DNA of 64,000 bases from Gammaproteobacteria bacterium (GCA_016705365.1 JADIYI010000008.1:1302001-1366000), one strand, 5' to 3'; counted from the first letter of the stretch, positions 43,059 through 52,521 are shown. The notes: generated by a model not told the origin, from the letters alone. A program made the numbers and translations.

Positions 43059-44378
43059 ATGAGCTGGGATTTCAGCACCGAACCGGAATTTGCCGCCGAG
43101 CTGGCCTGGATTCGAGAATATATCGACAGCCGCATCCTGGCGCTCGAAATCGCCGGCGAGGGCCTGAACCAGCGCCAGCTCGATGCACTGTGGCAACCGT
43201 TCAAGGACGAGGTGCGGGCCCGCGGTTTGTGGGCGCCGCACCTGCCCCCGGAGCACGGTGGCTCGGGAATGGGGCAGGTGCGCCTGGCATTGATGCACGA
43301 GGTGCTCGGGCGCAGCACGCTGGCACCGGAGATATTCGGTTGTCAGGCGCCGGATTCGGGCAACGCCGAGCTGCTGGCCGCCGGAGCCAACGAGGCGCAA
43401 CGCAAGCGCTGGCTGGAACCATTGCTGGCAGGGCGTGTGCGCAGCAGTTTCGCGCTGACCGAGCCGCACAACAGCGGTTCGGATCCCACTGGCATTACCA
43501 CGCGCTGCGAGCGCGAGGCGGATGAATGGGTGCTGAACGGGCACAAGTGGTTTGCCTCGAATGCCAGCGTCAGCGATTTCATGATCGTGATGGCGGTGAC
43601 CGATCCCGCTGCACCGGCTCATCGGCGTGCCGCGATGCTGGTGGTGCCGTGTCGCCATCCGGGCGTGCGCCTGCTGCGTGACGCGGGCTCGATGCATCAT
43701 CCGACCGGCGGTGCACCGGGTGAACTGCTGGAGCGGATCGGCGGACATACGGAGGTGGTGTTCGAGAATTGCCGGGTACCCCTCGATCACATGATCGGTG
43801 CGCCGGGCGATGGTTTCGTGCTGGCGCAGAAGCGCCTCGGAGGCGGGCGTATCCATCATGCGATGCGCTGCATCGGGCAGGCCGGGCGGGCTTTCGAGAT
43901 GATGTGCGAGCGCGCTGTCTCGCGCAGCACGCGTGGCAAGCCGCTCGGCAAGCAGCAGATGATCCAGGACATGATTGCCGAATCCTGCGCCGAGCTCGAG
44001 ATGAACCGCCTGCTGGTGCTGCACGCGGCCTGGACCATGGACCAGGCGGGCGATCACAGCGAACTCGCACGGCAGCAGATCGCGATGGTCAAGTTCGTGG
44101 TTCCGCGCACCCTGCTCGGCATCATCGATCGGGCCATACAGGTGCATGGCGCGCTCGGCTACACCACCGATATGCCGCTCGAGGAAATGTACCGCCTGGC
44201 GCGCGCCCTGCGTATTGCCGATGGTGCCGACGAAGTGCACAAGCAGACCGTGGCGCGGGCGGTGCTGACGCACGTGACCGCGGTCAGCGAACCCAGCGAA
44301 TACCTGCCGACGCGGCGCCGTCGTGCCGCGGAACTTTACGGCGAACGGGTCGCCGCGATCCGCGCCACGATTGCCTGA
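43059..44378 (+). CDS. Acyl-CoA dehydrogenase (ACAD10/11-like)
   Basis: A 439-residue flavoprotein dehydrogenase with the three-domain ACAD layout: FALTEPHNSGSDPTG (FAD contact, near residue 133), GGGRIHHAMRCIGQA and the C-terminal GALGYTTDMPLEEMYR region. It resembles the ACAD10/11 branch. The next gene is an aminoglycoside-phosphotransferase-fold kinase; in human ACAD10/11 the same two domains are fused and act together on 4-hydroxyacyl-CoA. That pairing suggests the same two-step chemistry here, which is inference. Confidence 0.85.
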   Translation: MSWDFSTEPEFAAELAWIREYIDSRILALEIAGEGLNQRQLDALWQPFKDEVRARGLWAPHLPPEHGGSGMGQVRLALMHEVLGRSTLAPEIFGCQAPDSGNAELLAAGANEAQRKRWLEPLLAGRVRSSFALTEPHNSGSDPTGITTRCEREADEWVLNGHKWFASNASVSDFMIVMAVTDPAAPAHRRAAMLVVPCRHPGVRLLRDAGSMHHPTGGAPGELLERIGGHTEVVFENCRVPLDHMIGAPGDGFVLAQKRLGGGRIHHAMRCIGQAGRAFEMMCERAVSRSTRGKPLGKQQMIQDMIAESCAELEMNRLLVLHAAWTMDQAGDHSELARQQIAMVKFVVPRTLLGIIDRAIQVHGALGYTTDMPLEEMYRLARALRIADGADEVHKQTVARAVLTHVTAVSEPSEYLPTRRRRAAELYGERVAAIRATIA

Positions 44379-44393
44379 AACGGGAGCCGATGC

Positions 44394-45434
44394 ATGTCCG
44401 ATGAGTCATCGCCACGCGGTATCGATACGGCGCGTGTCAGCGAGTGGGTAGAGGCTCATGTCACCGGAGCCCGCGCTCCGTTCGTGTTCCGTCTGATTGC
44501 CGCGGGCGGTTCGAATCTCACCTACCTGCTCGAGGATGCACAGGGCGTTCGCCGAATCCTGCGCCGCCCGCCATCGAGCGCGGCACTTGCCACCGCACAC
44601 GACATGCACCGCGAATGGCGCATCATGAGCGCGCTCGGCGCCCACCAAACCGCGGTGCCGGTGCCGCGGATGATGGCTTTTTGCGACGATTTGTCAGTGA
44701 CCGGCGAGCGGTTCTACGTGATGGAATTCGTCGAGGGGCTGATACTGCGCGATCGCGCCGGCGCCGCGCACATGGATGCCGACGCCTGCGAGCGCGCGAT
44801 GCGCTCGCTGGTCGCGACCCAGGCGGCATTGCATACCCTCGATCCGGCGGCGATCGGGCTCGGCGATCTCGGTCGTCACGGTGGCTATGTCGCGCGCCAG
44901 CTCGCGCGCTGGCGCCGCCAGGTGGAGTCCTCCGCGACCCGGGATTTGCCGTTGCTGGGACAGATTCATGAACGCCTGGCGGCCAATATTCCCGTCGAGA
45001 CCTGCAGGCCGGCACTCGCGCACGGCGATTATCGCTTCGACAATACCGTGCTCGGGGCTGATTTCCGGGTTCGCGCGGTGCTCGACTGGGAGCTCTGCAC
45101 CATCGGTGATCCGGTGGCTGATTTCTTCTGGTCGCTGATGTACTGGGCGGAGCCCGAAGACGGGATTTCGTTTCTTGCGGATTCACCGACGCGCGCGCCA
45201 CGGTTTCCACGACGCGATGCTGTCATTGCCTGCTACGTCGAGCAGACCGGTTTCGATCTTGGCAACCGCGAGTTCCATATGGCTTTCGGCTGGTGGAAAC
45301 AGGCCTGCATCGTCGAGGGCGTGTATGCGCGATTGATGAAAGGAGCGGCCGGTGGCATGAAAACGGCTCCGCCGGAACAGGTCGCGGCGATCGTCGAACG
45401 GTATCTGGATTGCGCCGCCGCCGCATTGGCCTGA
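44394..45434 (+). CDS. APH-family phosphotransferase paired with the acyl-CoA dehydrogenase
   Basis: A 346-residue kinase-fold protein. The catalytic loop is His210-Gly-Asp212-x4-Asn217 (HGDYRFDN) and the magnesium motif is Asp231-Trp-Glu. The GGSNLTYLL nucleotide loop is near the N terminus. In the Pseudomonas levulinate pathway (LvaA with LvaC) and in human ACAD10/11 such kinases phosphorylate 4-hydroxyacyl-CoA for later elimination. Antibiotic resistance is unlikely given the neighbour. It ends an apparent two-gene operon. Confidence 0.85.
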   Translation: MSDESSPRGIDTARVSEWVEAHVTGARAPFVFRLIAAGGSNLTYLLEDAQGVRRILRRPPSSAALATAHDMHREWRIMSALGAHQTAVPVPRMMAFCDDLSVTGERFYVMEFVEGLILRDRAGAAHMDADACERAMRSLVATQAALHTLDPAAIGLGDLGRHGGYVARQLARWRRQVESSATRDLPLLGQIHERLAANIPVETCRPALAHGDYRFDNTVLGADFRVRAVLDWELCTIGDPVADFFWSLMYWAEPEDGISFLADSPTRAPRFPRRDAVIACYVEQTGFDLGNREFHMAFGWWKQACIVEGVYARLMKGAAGGMKTAPPEQVAAIVERYLDCAAAALA

Positions 45435-45504
45435 TCGGGGCGGGTGCCGCGCGGTGATTTTGGCGCTATAGTCGTGCCCGGTACTGCCAACGGGAGAAGT
45501 CCGG

Positions 45505-46104
45505 ATGTCGACAGCAATGCTGGTGTTTCTTGGTCTGTGCGCCGCGCTCGTCGCGTGGGGCGTAGCCATCTACAACTCGCTGGTCGCGCTGGCCAACCGC
45601 TATCGCAATGCGTTCGCACAGATCGATGTGCAGCTCAAGCGCCGTTATGACCTGATCCCCAACCTGGTCGAGACCGCCAAGGCCTACCTTGGTCACGAGC
45701 GCGAAACGCTTGAAGCCGTGACCAATGCCCGCAATGCGGCGATGGCCGGCCTGGCACGGGCCGCGAAGGACCCGTCCGACGCCGCCGCGATCCAGACGCT
45801 TGGCACAGCGGAGACTGCGCTCGGTGGGGCGCTCGGTCGCCTGAGTGTCGCGGTGGAAGCCTATCCCGATCTGAAGGCAAACCAGAACATGATGCAACTG
45901 TCCGAGGAGCTGAGCTCGACCGAGAATCGCGTGGCCTTTGCGCGCCAGGCATTCAACGATGCGGTTGCCGCCTACAACACCTGCCGGCAGAGCTTCCCGC
46001 AGGTGCTCATCGCCAATCGCTTCGGTCATGCCAAGGATGCCGCGCTGCTCGAAATCGATACGCCGCGCGCGACGCTGCAGGTGGCCCCCAAAGTATCCTT
46101 CTGA
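45505..46104 (+). CDS. lemA: LemA-family membrane protein
   Basis: A 199-residue protein with one N-terminal membrane helix (about residues 5-25) and a helical bundle starting YNSLVALANRYRNAFAQIDVQLKRRYDLIPNLV, described here by its position at residues 23-56. LemA proteins are often next to M48 metalloproteases or TPM-domain proteins, and the next gene is an M48 protease. The biochemical role is unsettled. Confidence 0.9.
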   Translation: MSTAMLVFLGLCAALVAWGVAIYNSLVALANRYRNAFAQIDVQLKRRYDLIPNLVETAKAYLGHERETLEAVTNARNAAMAGLARAAKDPSDAAAIQTLGTAETALGGALGRLSVAVEAYPDLKANQNMMQLSEELSSTENRVAFARQAFNDAVAAYNTCRQSFPQVLIANRFGHAKDAALLEIDTPRATLQVAPKVSF

Positions 46105-46112
46105 GCGCAGGC

Positions 46113-48014
46113 GTGGATTTTTTTGCCGCGCAGGACCAGGCGCGCCGCAACACCCGCTGGTTACTGGTCCTGTTTGGCGGCGCCGTGCTGGCGCTGATCC
46201 TGCTCAGCAATCTCGCCATTGCCTTCGGCTTGTGGATGTTCGACGAGCATCTGTTCGGAACCTGGGGAAACGTGGTGCACGCACCCGCCCTCGATCGCGC
46301 GTCGCCGTCGCTCGGGCCGCTCGCCTATCTGAGCACCCCACTGATGCTTGGCATCTCGCTGGGAGTGGCAAGCACGGTGGCGCTCGCGAGCCTGTGGAAG
46401 TCGGTACAGCTCGCCCATGGTGGCAGGGCGGTTGCCGAGCTGCTCGACGGTGTCCTGGTGTCTCCCGATACCAGCACGCCGGCACGGCGCAGGCTGCTCA
46501 ACAGCGTCGAGGAATTGGCGATCGCCGCTTCCATCCCGGTGCCGCCGGTATATGTGCTGCCGGAAATGGGTATCAATGCCTTCGCGGCAGGTCATTCCAC
46601 CGACGATGCGGTGATCGGCATTACCGAGGGTGCGTTGCAACAACTCGACCGTGATGAGCTGCAGGGTGTGCTGGGTCATGAATTCAGCCATATCCTCAAC
46701 GGTGATATGCGGCTCAATATACGCTTGATGGCATTGCTGCATGGCATCCTGTTCATCGCCTACGCGGGGCGGGTGCTGCTTCAGGGCTCGCGCCGCCCGG
46801 TGGTGGCGATACGCGGGCGGCGCGATTCCGCGCTGCCGGTGTTGCTGGTCGGCGCGGCATTGCTTGGCATCGGCTTCGCAGGCGTGCTGTGCGGGCGCCT
46901 GATAAAAGCAGGAGTGGCGCGACAACGCGAGTTTCTGGCCGATGCCTCCGCGGTGCAGTTCACCCGCCAGTCTTCGGGACTGGCCAGTGCGCTCAGCAGA
47001 ATCGGCGGCTTGCAGCAACACGGCTTGCTGCGTGCAGAACGCGCCGAAGAGGCAAGTCACCTGCTGTTCGCCCAGGGTGTGGCGACCCGCTGGTTCGCGA
47101 CCCATCCGCCGCTGGAAGAGCGCATCCGCCGGGTGGACCCGGCATGGAATGGTCGATTTGCCGCGCCGCGCATGCGGACTGGCGAGGCTTGCGAAACACC
47201 GCGAGATGCCCGCTCGTCCGCAACGCCTGCTGCGACAGCGATCGGTGTCGCAGCGTTGGCAACGGCTTTTCCTGGCGGGCGGGAAGAGCCGTACCCGGAG
47301 CTGCGGGCAGCGTGCCGCGATATCCGTTCGGCTCCCGCCGTGATCATTTTCTGTCTGCTCGATGCCGGCAGCGACGCGGATGCGGCCCAACTCGCGCTGG
47401 TCGAGCAGCGCATGCCGTTGCTGGCGCAGCGGGTGCGCGGGCTGATCGAGCTCGCCGCTGGCCAGTGCGTGGATACGCTCGCATTGCTCGGGCTGTGCAT
47501 GCCCGCTCTCAAGCAATTGCCGGGCGATGTTCGCGTCGAGCTGTGGGACCTGGTCATGGACCTCGTCGGGCTCGATGGGCGCATCGATCTGCGCGAGATG
47601 GTGATCAGTATCTTCCTGCAGCGCCACCTGGTGGCGTCACCGGGCGAGCTGCGCGCGGTTCGTGCGCGTTATTCGAGACTCGAGCAATTGCAGGGACCGA
47701 TCAGCCTGTTGTTTTCCGGCCTGGCATTTGCCGTCCACCCCGGCACCGACGAAGCCGCGCAAGCGTTCGCGCGCGCGGCCAGCGCGACCCGGCTGGACGG
47801 TTTGCGCATGCTCGACAATGCCGCGATCGACTGGCCGTCGCTGTTTTCCGGGATGTGGCGTTTGCGGGCGGCCTATCCATTGCTGAAGCCGCGCATCATC
47901 AAGGGTTGCCGTGCGGCTCTGGCCACCGATGGGTTGCCCGAGGGGCAGGCGGGCGAATTGCTGCACCTGGTGGCGGCTGTGCTCGACTGTCCGGCAGGGG
48001 CCGCGCAAGCCTGA
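46113..48014 (+). CDS. M48-family membrane metalloprotease with a long C-terminal extension
   Basis: A 633-residue protein with two N-terminal membrane helices, the zinc motif His189-Glu-Phe-Ser-His193, further hydrophobic segments near residues 208-230 and 245-270, and a C-terminal half without protease motifs. The C-terminal part (around DLVGLDGRIDLREMVISIFL) resembles TerB-like helical domains. HtpX-type proteases are only about 290 residues, so the second half is extra. GTG start 8 nt after lemA; the two likely form an operon for membrane protein quality control (inference). Confidence 0.85.
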   Translation: MDFFAAQDQARRNTRWLLVLFGGAVLALILLSNLAIAFGLWMFDEHLFGTWGNVVHAPALDRASPSLGPLAYLSTPLMLGISLGVASTVALASLWKSVQLAHGGRAVAELLDGVLVSPDTSTPARRRLLNSVEELAIAASIPVPPVYVLPEMGINAFAAGHSTDDAVIGITEGALQQLDRDELQGVLGHEFSHILNGDMRLNIRLMALLHGILFIAYAGRVLLQGSRRPVVAIRGRRDSALPVLLVGAALLGIGFAGVLCGRLIKAGVARQREFLADASAVQFTRQSSGLASALSRIGGLQQHGLLRAERAEEASHLLFAQGVATRWFATHPPLEERIRRVDPAWNGRFAAPRMRTGEACETPRDARSSATPAATAIGVAALATAFPGGREEPYPELRAACRDIRSAPAVIIFCLLDAGSDADAAQLALVEQRMPLLAQRVRGLIELAAGQCVDTLALLGLCMPALKQLPGDVRVELWDLVMDLVGLDGRIDLREMVISIFLQRHLVASPGELRAVRARYSRLEQLQGPISLLFSGLAFAVHPGTDEAAQAFARAASATRLDGLRMLDNAAIDWPSLFSGMWRLRAAYPLLKPRIIKGCRAALATDGLPEGQAGELLHLVAAVLDCPAGAAQA

Positions 48015-48083
48015 ACCACGCTGGTATCGGTGCGCGTGGCTCCTGTAGAATGAGGCGCAACAGCCACGGGGCGGGGACTGGTC

Positions 48084-48497
48084 ATGGCATCGAGGATTGC
48101 GCGCCGCCGCGCGGAGAGCGACGAGTCGGATATCGATCTGACGCCGATGCTCGATGTGGTGTTCATCATGCTGATTTTTTTCATTGTCACGGCTTCCTTC
48201 GTCAAGGAAGTCGGCATCCAGGTGACACGGCCGCAGTCACAACAGAGCGAAGCGGATGCCGAGAACAAGAATATCCTGCTGACGGTCACTTCCAGCAATG
48301 AAATCTGGATTGCCGACCGGCGCATCGATGTGCGCTCGGTACGCGCCAACGTAGAGCAGCTTCATGCCGAGAATCCGAAGGCGGCGGTGGTGATCCGCGC
48401 GCATGATGAATCCGACACCGGGATATTTGCCGGCATTGCCGATCAGGCGCGCGAGGCGGGTGTCTACGATGTCTCGCTCGCCACTTACCGGGAGTAA
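48084..48497 (+). CDS. ExbD/TolR-family protein without a neighbouring ExbB
   Basis: A 137-residue protein with the ExbD/TolR plan: one membrane helix starting DLTPMLDVVFIMLIFFI with the proton-path Asp24, and a periplasmic domain. Such proteins work with an ExbB/TolQ partner and drive TonB- or TolA-type transducers. No exbB or tonB lies beside it. The TolQ in this window (57569) already has its own TolR. Its partner is therefore unknown. Confidence 0.88.
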   Translation: MASRIARRRAESDESDIDLTPMLDVVFIMLIFFIVTASFVKEVGIQVTRPQSQQSEADAENKNILLTVTSSNEIWIADRRIDVRSVRANVEQLHAENPKAAVVIRAHDESDTGIFAGIADQAREAGVYDVSLATYRE

Positions 48498-48570
48498 TCA
48501 CCCCGACGCCACTGCCGCGTTGCGCACATTGGCGCAGGTTTGCCGAACACACCGATCCGGGGTTTGATAT

Positions 48571-48837
48571 ATGCCAATCGAAAAACTGCGAGAGAACCTG
48601 ACACGGCTGCGCGAGGAGATTGCGCGCGCCGATGACGGGGACCGCGATGCCCTTGCCGGGCTGGAGCAGCTTTCGCGCGAGGTCGAAAGGGAGCTCGAGC
48701 AGGAGCGCGCGCTGTCCGACCCCGCTGGGCTGGTGCAGGAGTTCGAGCGTTCCATTTCCGGTTTCGAGGCCTCGCATCCGAATCTCAGCGCGATCGTCAA
48801 CAACGTGCTGATGCTGCTCGGCAGTATCGGGGTTTGA
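48571..48837 (+). CDS. DUF4404 family small protein
   Basis: An 88-residue acidic helical protein, largely coiled coil (MPIEKLRENLTRLREEI start), ending in a short hydrophobic stretch (LSAIVNNVLMLLGSIGV). It matches the DUF4404 family found beside hemB in Pseudomonas-like bacteria. No function is known. Confidence 0.8.
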   Translation: MPIEKLRENLTRLREEIARADDGDRDALAGLEQLSREVERELEQERALSDPAGLVQEFERSISGFEASHPNLSAIVNNVLMLLGSIGV

Positions 48838-48869
48838 TGGCGCGGGCTGTCAGCCCTGGAGGTCGTTGC

Positions 48870-49844
48870 ATGATCGAGCTGCCCTTTCGTTTTCGACGCC
48901 TGCGCCGCAGCGAGGGATTGCGCCGGTTGGTGCGGGAGAACGCGCTTGCGACCGATGATCTGATCCTGCCGATATTCGTCGAGGAAAAAATCGGGCAACC
49001 GGTGCCGATCATCTCCATGCCCGGGGTGTTTCGCTATCCCGAGGCGATGCTGGGGGAGCGCGTGGCGCGGGCTTGGAGCAAGGGAATCCGTGCCGTCATA
49101 CTCTTCGGCGTATCCCATCACAAGGATGTCCGCGGCAGCGACAGCTGGAGTCCCGATGGCCTGATGGCGCGCATGATTCGGGCGGCGCGGGCTGCTGCGC
49201 CGGACATGGTCGTGATCAGTGACAACTGTTTCTGTGAATATACCGATCATGGTCACTGCGGCGTTGTCGACGGTGAGCAGGTGCTGAACGATGACACGCT
49301 GGCGAATCTCGGGCTGCAGGCGCTGGTCGCGGCGCAGGCCGGAGTCGACATGCTGGCGCCCTCGGGCATGATGGACGGCACGGTGCGGACGCTGCGCACG
49401 ACCCTCGATGCGGCGGGTTTCACCCAGCTTCCGATCATGTCCTATTCGACGAAATTCGCGTCCGCATTTTACGGGCCGTTCCGCGACGCGGTGGACAGCG
49501 GTTTCAAGGGCGAGCGCTCCAGCTACCAGATGGATATCGCCAACGGCCGCGAGGCAGTGGCGGAATCGGTGCTCGACGAGGAAGAGGGCGCGGACATCCT
49601 GATGGTCAAGCCGGGGATGGCCTACCTCGATGTGTTGCACAGGATTCGCGAGCGCTGCAGCCGACCGTTGGCGGTCTACCAGGTCAGCGGCGAGTACGCG
49701 ATGATCAAGGCCGCGGTAGCCGCCGGAGTCATGGACGAGCGGGCTCTGGTTCTGGAGACCATGGTGGCGTTTCGCCGCGCCGGAGCCGACCTGGTGCTTA
49801 CCTATTATGCGGAACAGATAGCCGACTGGCTGCGCGCGGGCTGA
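48870..49844 (+). CDS. hemB: HemB, delta-aminolevulinate dehydratase
   Basis: A 324-residue enzyme that condenses two 5-aminolevulinates into porphobilinogen for haem synthesis. Schiff-base lysines are Lys195 (SYSTKFAS) and Lys247 (MVKPGMAYLD). The catalytic zinc cysteines Cys120, Cys122 and Cys130 (DNCFCEYTDHGHC) are present, so it is the zinc-dependent type, unlike the magnesium-type enzyme of P. aeruginosa. ATG 48870 with GGAGG upstream. Confidence 0.96.
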   Translation: MIELPFRFRRLRRSEGLRRLVRENALATDDLILPIFVEEKIGQPVPIISMPGVFRYPEAMLGERVARAWSKGIRAVILFGVSHHKDVRGSDSWSPDGLMARMIRAARAAAPDMVVISDNCFCEYTDHGHCGVVDGEQVLNDDTLANLGLQALVAAQAGVDMLAPSGMMDGTVRTLRTTLDAAGFTQLPIMSYSTKFASAFYGPFRDAVDSGFKGERSSYQMDIANGREAVAESVLDEEEGADILMVKPGMAYLDVLHRIRERCSRPLAVYQVSGEYAMIKAAVAAGVMDERALVLETMVAFRRAGADLVLTYYAEQIADWLRAG

Positions 49845-49857
49845 ATACCGGCCGCGA

Positions 49858-51591
49858 TCAGCCTTTTTGCATGAGGCGGCGCAGTTCGTGCAGCAGTCGC
49901 GGCACGATATCCGATACCGCCACTTCCTCCCGATCACCCCCGCCGGCGCGTTGCTTGTACTCGACCATGCCGTTGCCGAGCGAACGCTCGCCGATCACCA
50001 CCTGGTGCGGGATGCCGATGAGTTCCATGTCGGCGAATTTCACCCCGGGCCGCTCGTCACGGTCATCGAGCAGCACATCGACGCCGGCAGCCATGAGCTG
50101 CGCATACAGCGACAGCGCCGCGGTCTTCACGGTTGCCGACTTCTGCATGTTCAGCGGCAGCAACGCCACCGTGAAAGGTGCGATTGCGGCGGGCCAGATG
50201 ATGCCCTGGGCATCGTTGTTCTGCTCTATCGCGGCCGCCACGATGCGTGACACGCCGATGCCGTAACAGCCCATCGTGAGCGTGCGCTCGCTGCCGGCCT
50301 CATCCAGGACCCGTGCGCCGAGCGCCGCGCTGTATTTGTCGCCGAGCTTGAATATATGACCGACCTCGATGCCGCGGCGCACCGTCAGGGTGCCATGCCC
50401 ATCGGGGCTGGGGTCGCCATCGACCACGTTGCGCAGATCGCACACCTCGGCGGGTACGCAGTCCCGGCCCCAGTTGACTCCGCGCAGGTGATGACCTTCG
50501 CGGTTCGCGCCACAAACGAAGTTGCTGACGGCCAATGCGCTGCGATCGACCAGTACCGGTATGCCGATGCCGACCGGTCCCAGCGACCCCGGGCGACATC
50601 CCAGCGCGTCCGCGATCGCCGCCTCGTCCGCCAGGCGCAGCGGGGAAGCGACCAGCGGGTGCGACTGCGCCTTTACCGCATTCAACTGGTGGTCGCCGCG
50701 CAGCACCAGAGCAACCAGTGCCGGTCCGTCTTCGCAACCGTCCACCACCAGGGTCTTCAGCAGCTGCGATTCGGGCAGTTCGAGCAGTGCCGCCACAGCC
50801 GCGATGGTGTGCGCACCGGGTGTGGCGACCAGCGTGTTCTCCTCGAGCGGCGCGCTGCAGTCCGCGGCCGGTGCGAGTGCTTCGGCCTTTTCCACGTTGG
50901 CGGCAAACTCGCCGGTGCTGCTGAAGGCAATCGCGTCCTCCCCGGAATCCGCAAGCACGTGGAACTCGTGCGATTCGCTGCCGCCGATGCTGCCGGTGTC
51001 GGCGAGCACGGCACGGAATTCGAGCCCGACGCGCTCGAAGATGCGAGTGTAGGCGCGGTACATCGCGCGATAGGTCTCGTCGAGCGAGCTCGCGTCGAGG
51101 TGAAAGGAGTAAGCATCCTTCATGATGAATTCGCGGGCCCGCATCACGCCGAAGCGGGGCCGTATCTCGTCACGGAACTTGGTCTGTATCTGATAGAAGT
51201 TCACCGGCAGCTGGCGGTAGCTGCGCAACTCGTTGCGGGCAATATCGGTAATGACCTCTTCATGGGTCGGGCCGAGGCAAAAGGGACGCTGGTGACGGTC
51301 CGCAAGGCGCAGCAATTCGGGGCCGTACTGTGCCCAGCGCCCCGATTCCTGCCACAGTTCTCCCGGCTGGACCACGGGCATCAACAGCTCCTGTGCACCG
51401 CTGCGGTTCATTTCCTCGCGCACGATGGTCTCGACCTTGCGCAACACGCGAAGCCCCATCGGCAACCAGCTGTAGAGGCCCGATGCGAGACGCCGGATCA
51501 GGCCCGCCCGCAACATCAGCTGATGGCTGATGACCTCGGCATCGGAGGGAGTTTGCTTGAGGGTCGCGATCAGGATCTGGCTGGCATGCAT
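49858..51591 (-). CDS. proS: ProS, prolyl-tRNA synthetase
   Basis: A 577-residue class II synthetase of the bacterial ProS type, with motif 2 ([21 protein letters not shown] region, residues around 136-156) and the inserted editing domain (INS, about 225-400) that removes Ala-tRNA(Pro). Length matches E. coli (572). Convergent with hemB. Confidence 0.96.
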   Translation of the reverse strand: MHASQILIATLKQTPSDAEVISHQLMLRAGLIRRLASGLYSWLPMGLRVLRKVETIVREEMNRSGAQELLMPVVQPGELWQESGRWAQYGPELLRLADRHQRPFCLGPTHEEVITDIARNELRSYRQLPVNFYQIQTKFRDEIRPRFGVMRAREFIMKDAYSFHLDASSLDETYRAMYRAYTRIFERVGLEFRAVLADTGSIGGSESHEFHVLADSGEDAIAFSSTGEFAANVEKAEALAPAADCSAPLEENTLVATPGAHTIAAVAALLELPESQLLKTLVVDGCEDGPALVALVLRGDHQLNAVKAQSHPLVASPLRLADEAAIADALGCRPGSLGPVGIGIPVLVDRSALAVSNFVCGANREGHHLRGVNWGRDCVPAEVCDLRNVVDGDPSPDGHGTLTVRRGIEVGHIFKLGDKYSAALGARVLDEAGSERTLTMGCYGIGVSRIVAAAIEQNNDAQGIIWPAAIAPFTVALLPLNMQKSATVKTAALSLYAQLMAAGVDVLLDDRDERPGVKFADMELIGIPHQVVIGERSLGNGMVEYKQRAGGGDREEVAVSDIVPRLLHELRRLMQKG

Positions 51592-51694
51592 ACGGCTTGT
51601 TTTCCGGGGGCGGTTGCGCTTGAGGTCAGAGCGGATTCTACGATTCCATGCACGCAGCGTACAGGCTGCCATGCCGGCGCGGGGGATGGTTCCA

Positions 51695-51919
51695 ATGGCG
51701 GAAAATGCCGATGCATTCGTGTTGCATGAGCAACTCGCGCGCGATTGCATCACGCTCGGCGACCTTGCGCTGTGCCGCGTGCTGTTGATGAACGACAGCA
51801 ACTATCCCTGGATCATCCTGGTGCCGCGGCGCGCCGGCGCTGCCATATACCGAAAAGCAGCTGCGGGAAAATTGCGCCAGCCTGCTGCCGCTGGGGCGAG
51901 TCGCGGTATGGAGGCATAA
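51695..51919 (+). pseudogene. HIT-family hydrolase gene with internal deletion and frameshift
   Basis: The first 48 codons ([18 protein letters not shown]... through [10 protein letters not shown]) match the N terminus of histidine-triad proteins found in Pseudomonas. The sequence then changes frame: from about 51831 the +1 frame reads [19 protein letters not shown], which resembles the C-terminal end of the same family. The central part, including the catalytic HxHxH motif, is missing. The junction GCGCCGGCGC is a plausible short-repeat deletion point. The translated frame stops after 74 codons, so the gene is broken. Confidence 0.75.
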
Positions 51920-51953
51920 AAAAAACCCCCCGGGATTGCTCGCGGGGGGTTTT
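51918..51953 (-). terminator. Terminator of the HU-like gene
   Basis: A stem of AAAACCCCCCG pairing with CGGGGGGTTTT, followed on the minus strand by a run of eight T. It sits 14 nt after the HU-like stop codon and may also stop any transcript from the broken HIT gene. Confidence 0.85.
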
Positions 51954-51966
51954 CGGCGTGCCTCGA

Positions 51967-52407
51967 TCAGCCCGCCATGTCCTTCAGCTTCTTGAGAGGC
52001 CGTATCTTGACGGATACCGACGCGGGCTTCGCCTTGCCCATCGCCATCTCGCCGGTGAACGGGTTCTTGCGCATCCCGGCCTTCACCGCCGGCTTTTTCC
52101 GGGTGTTGATCTTCAGCATGCCGGGCAGCACGAACTCGCCGGGGCCGTTCTTGCTGATGTGGCGACCGATGATGCTGCCCAGCTCTTCGATCATTGCGCT
52201 GGCCTGCTTGCGCGATACCGCTGCGCGCGCAGTCAGTTCATTCAGGATCTGGGTCTTGCTCCACCGCTCCTTGACGGCGGTCGGCTTTGGCGCTGCGGCG
52301 GCCGCAGCTTTCTTCGGGGCTGTCTTGGGCGCAGCCTTTGTTGCAGGGGTCTTGCCAGCAGCTTTCCTGGGAGCTGCCTTGGCGGCTTTCTTTTTTCCAG
52401 CGGCCAT
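51967..52407 (-). CDS. HU-like DNA-binding protein with a lysine/alanine-rich tail
   Basis: A 146-residue protein. Residues 1-50 are made of Lys, Ala, Pro and Thr repeats like a eukaryotic histone H1 tail. Residues 52-146 form an HU/IHF fold (WSKTQILNELTARAAVSRKQ start, then GEFVLPGMLKINTRKKPA and RKNPFTGE). It should bind and compact DNA with little sequence preference. GAGAAGGA precedes the ATG. Such tailed HU proteins occur in Pseudomonas-like and Xanthomonas-like groups. Confidence 0.88.
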   Translation of the reverse strand: MAAGKKKAAKAAPRKAAGKTPATKAAPKTAPKKAAAAAAPKPTAVKERWSKTQILNELTARAAVSRKQASAMIEELGSIIGRHISKNGPGEFVLPGMLKINTRKKPAVKAGMRKNPFTGEMAMGKAKPASVSVKIRPLKKLKDMAG

Positions 52408-52521
52408 GTTGATTCCTTCTCGTTTATCAGTGGGTTTGTGGGGTGGCTTCCCGGCCAGGGAAGCCTTCTCAAATGCTGCAATTACGGGACTTTTTGCGTG
52501 CTTCGGCGTACAGCGAGCGTA

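Noticed and set aside
44394..45434. Aminoglycoside resistance gene
   Set aside because: The kinase fold is shared, but the operon partner is an acyl-CoA dehydrogenase and the sequence fits the ACAD10/11-linked kinases.
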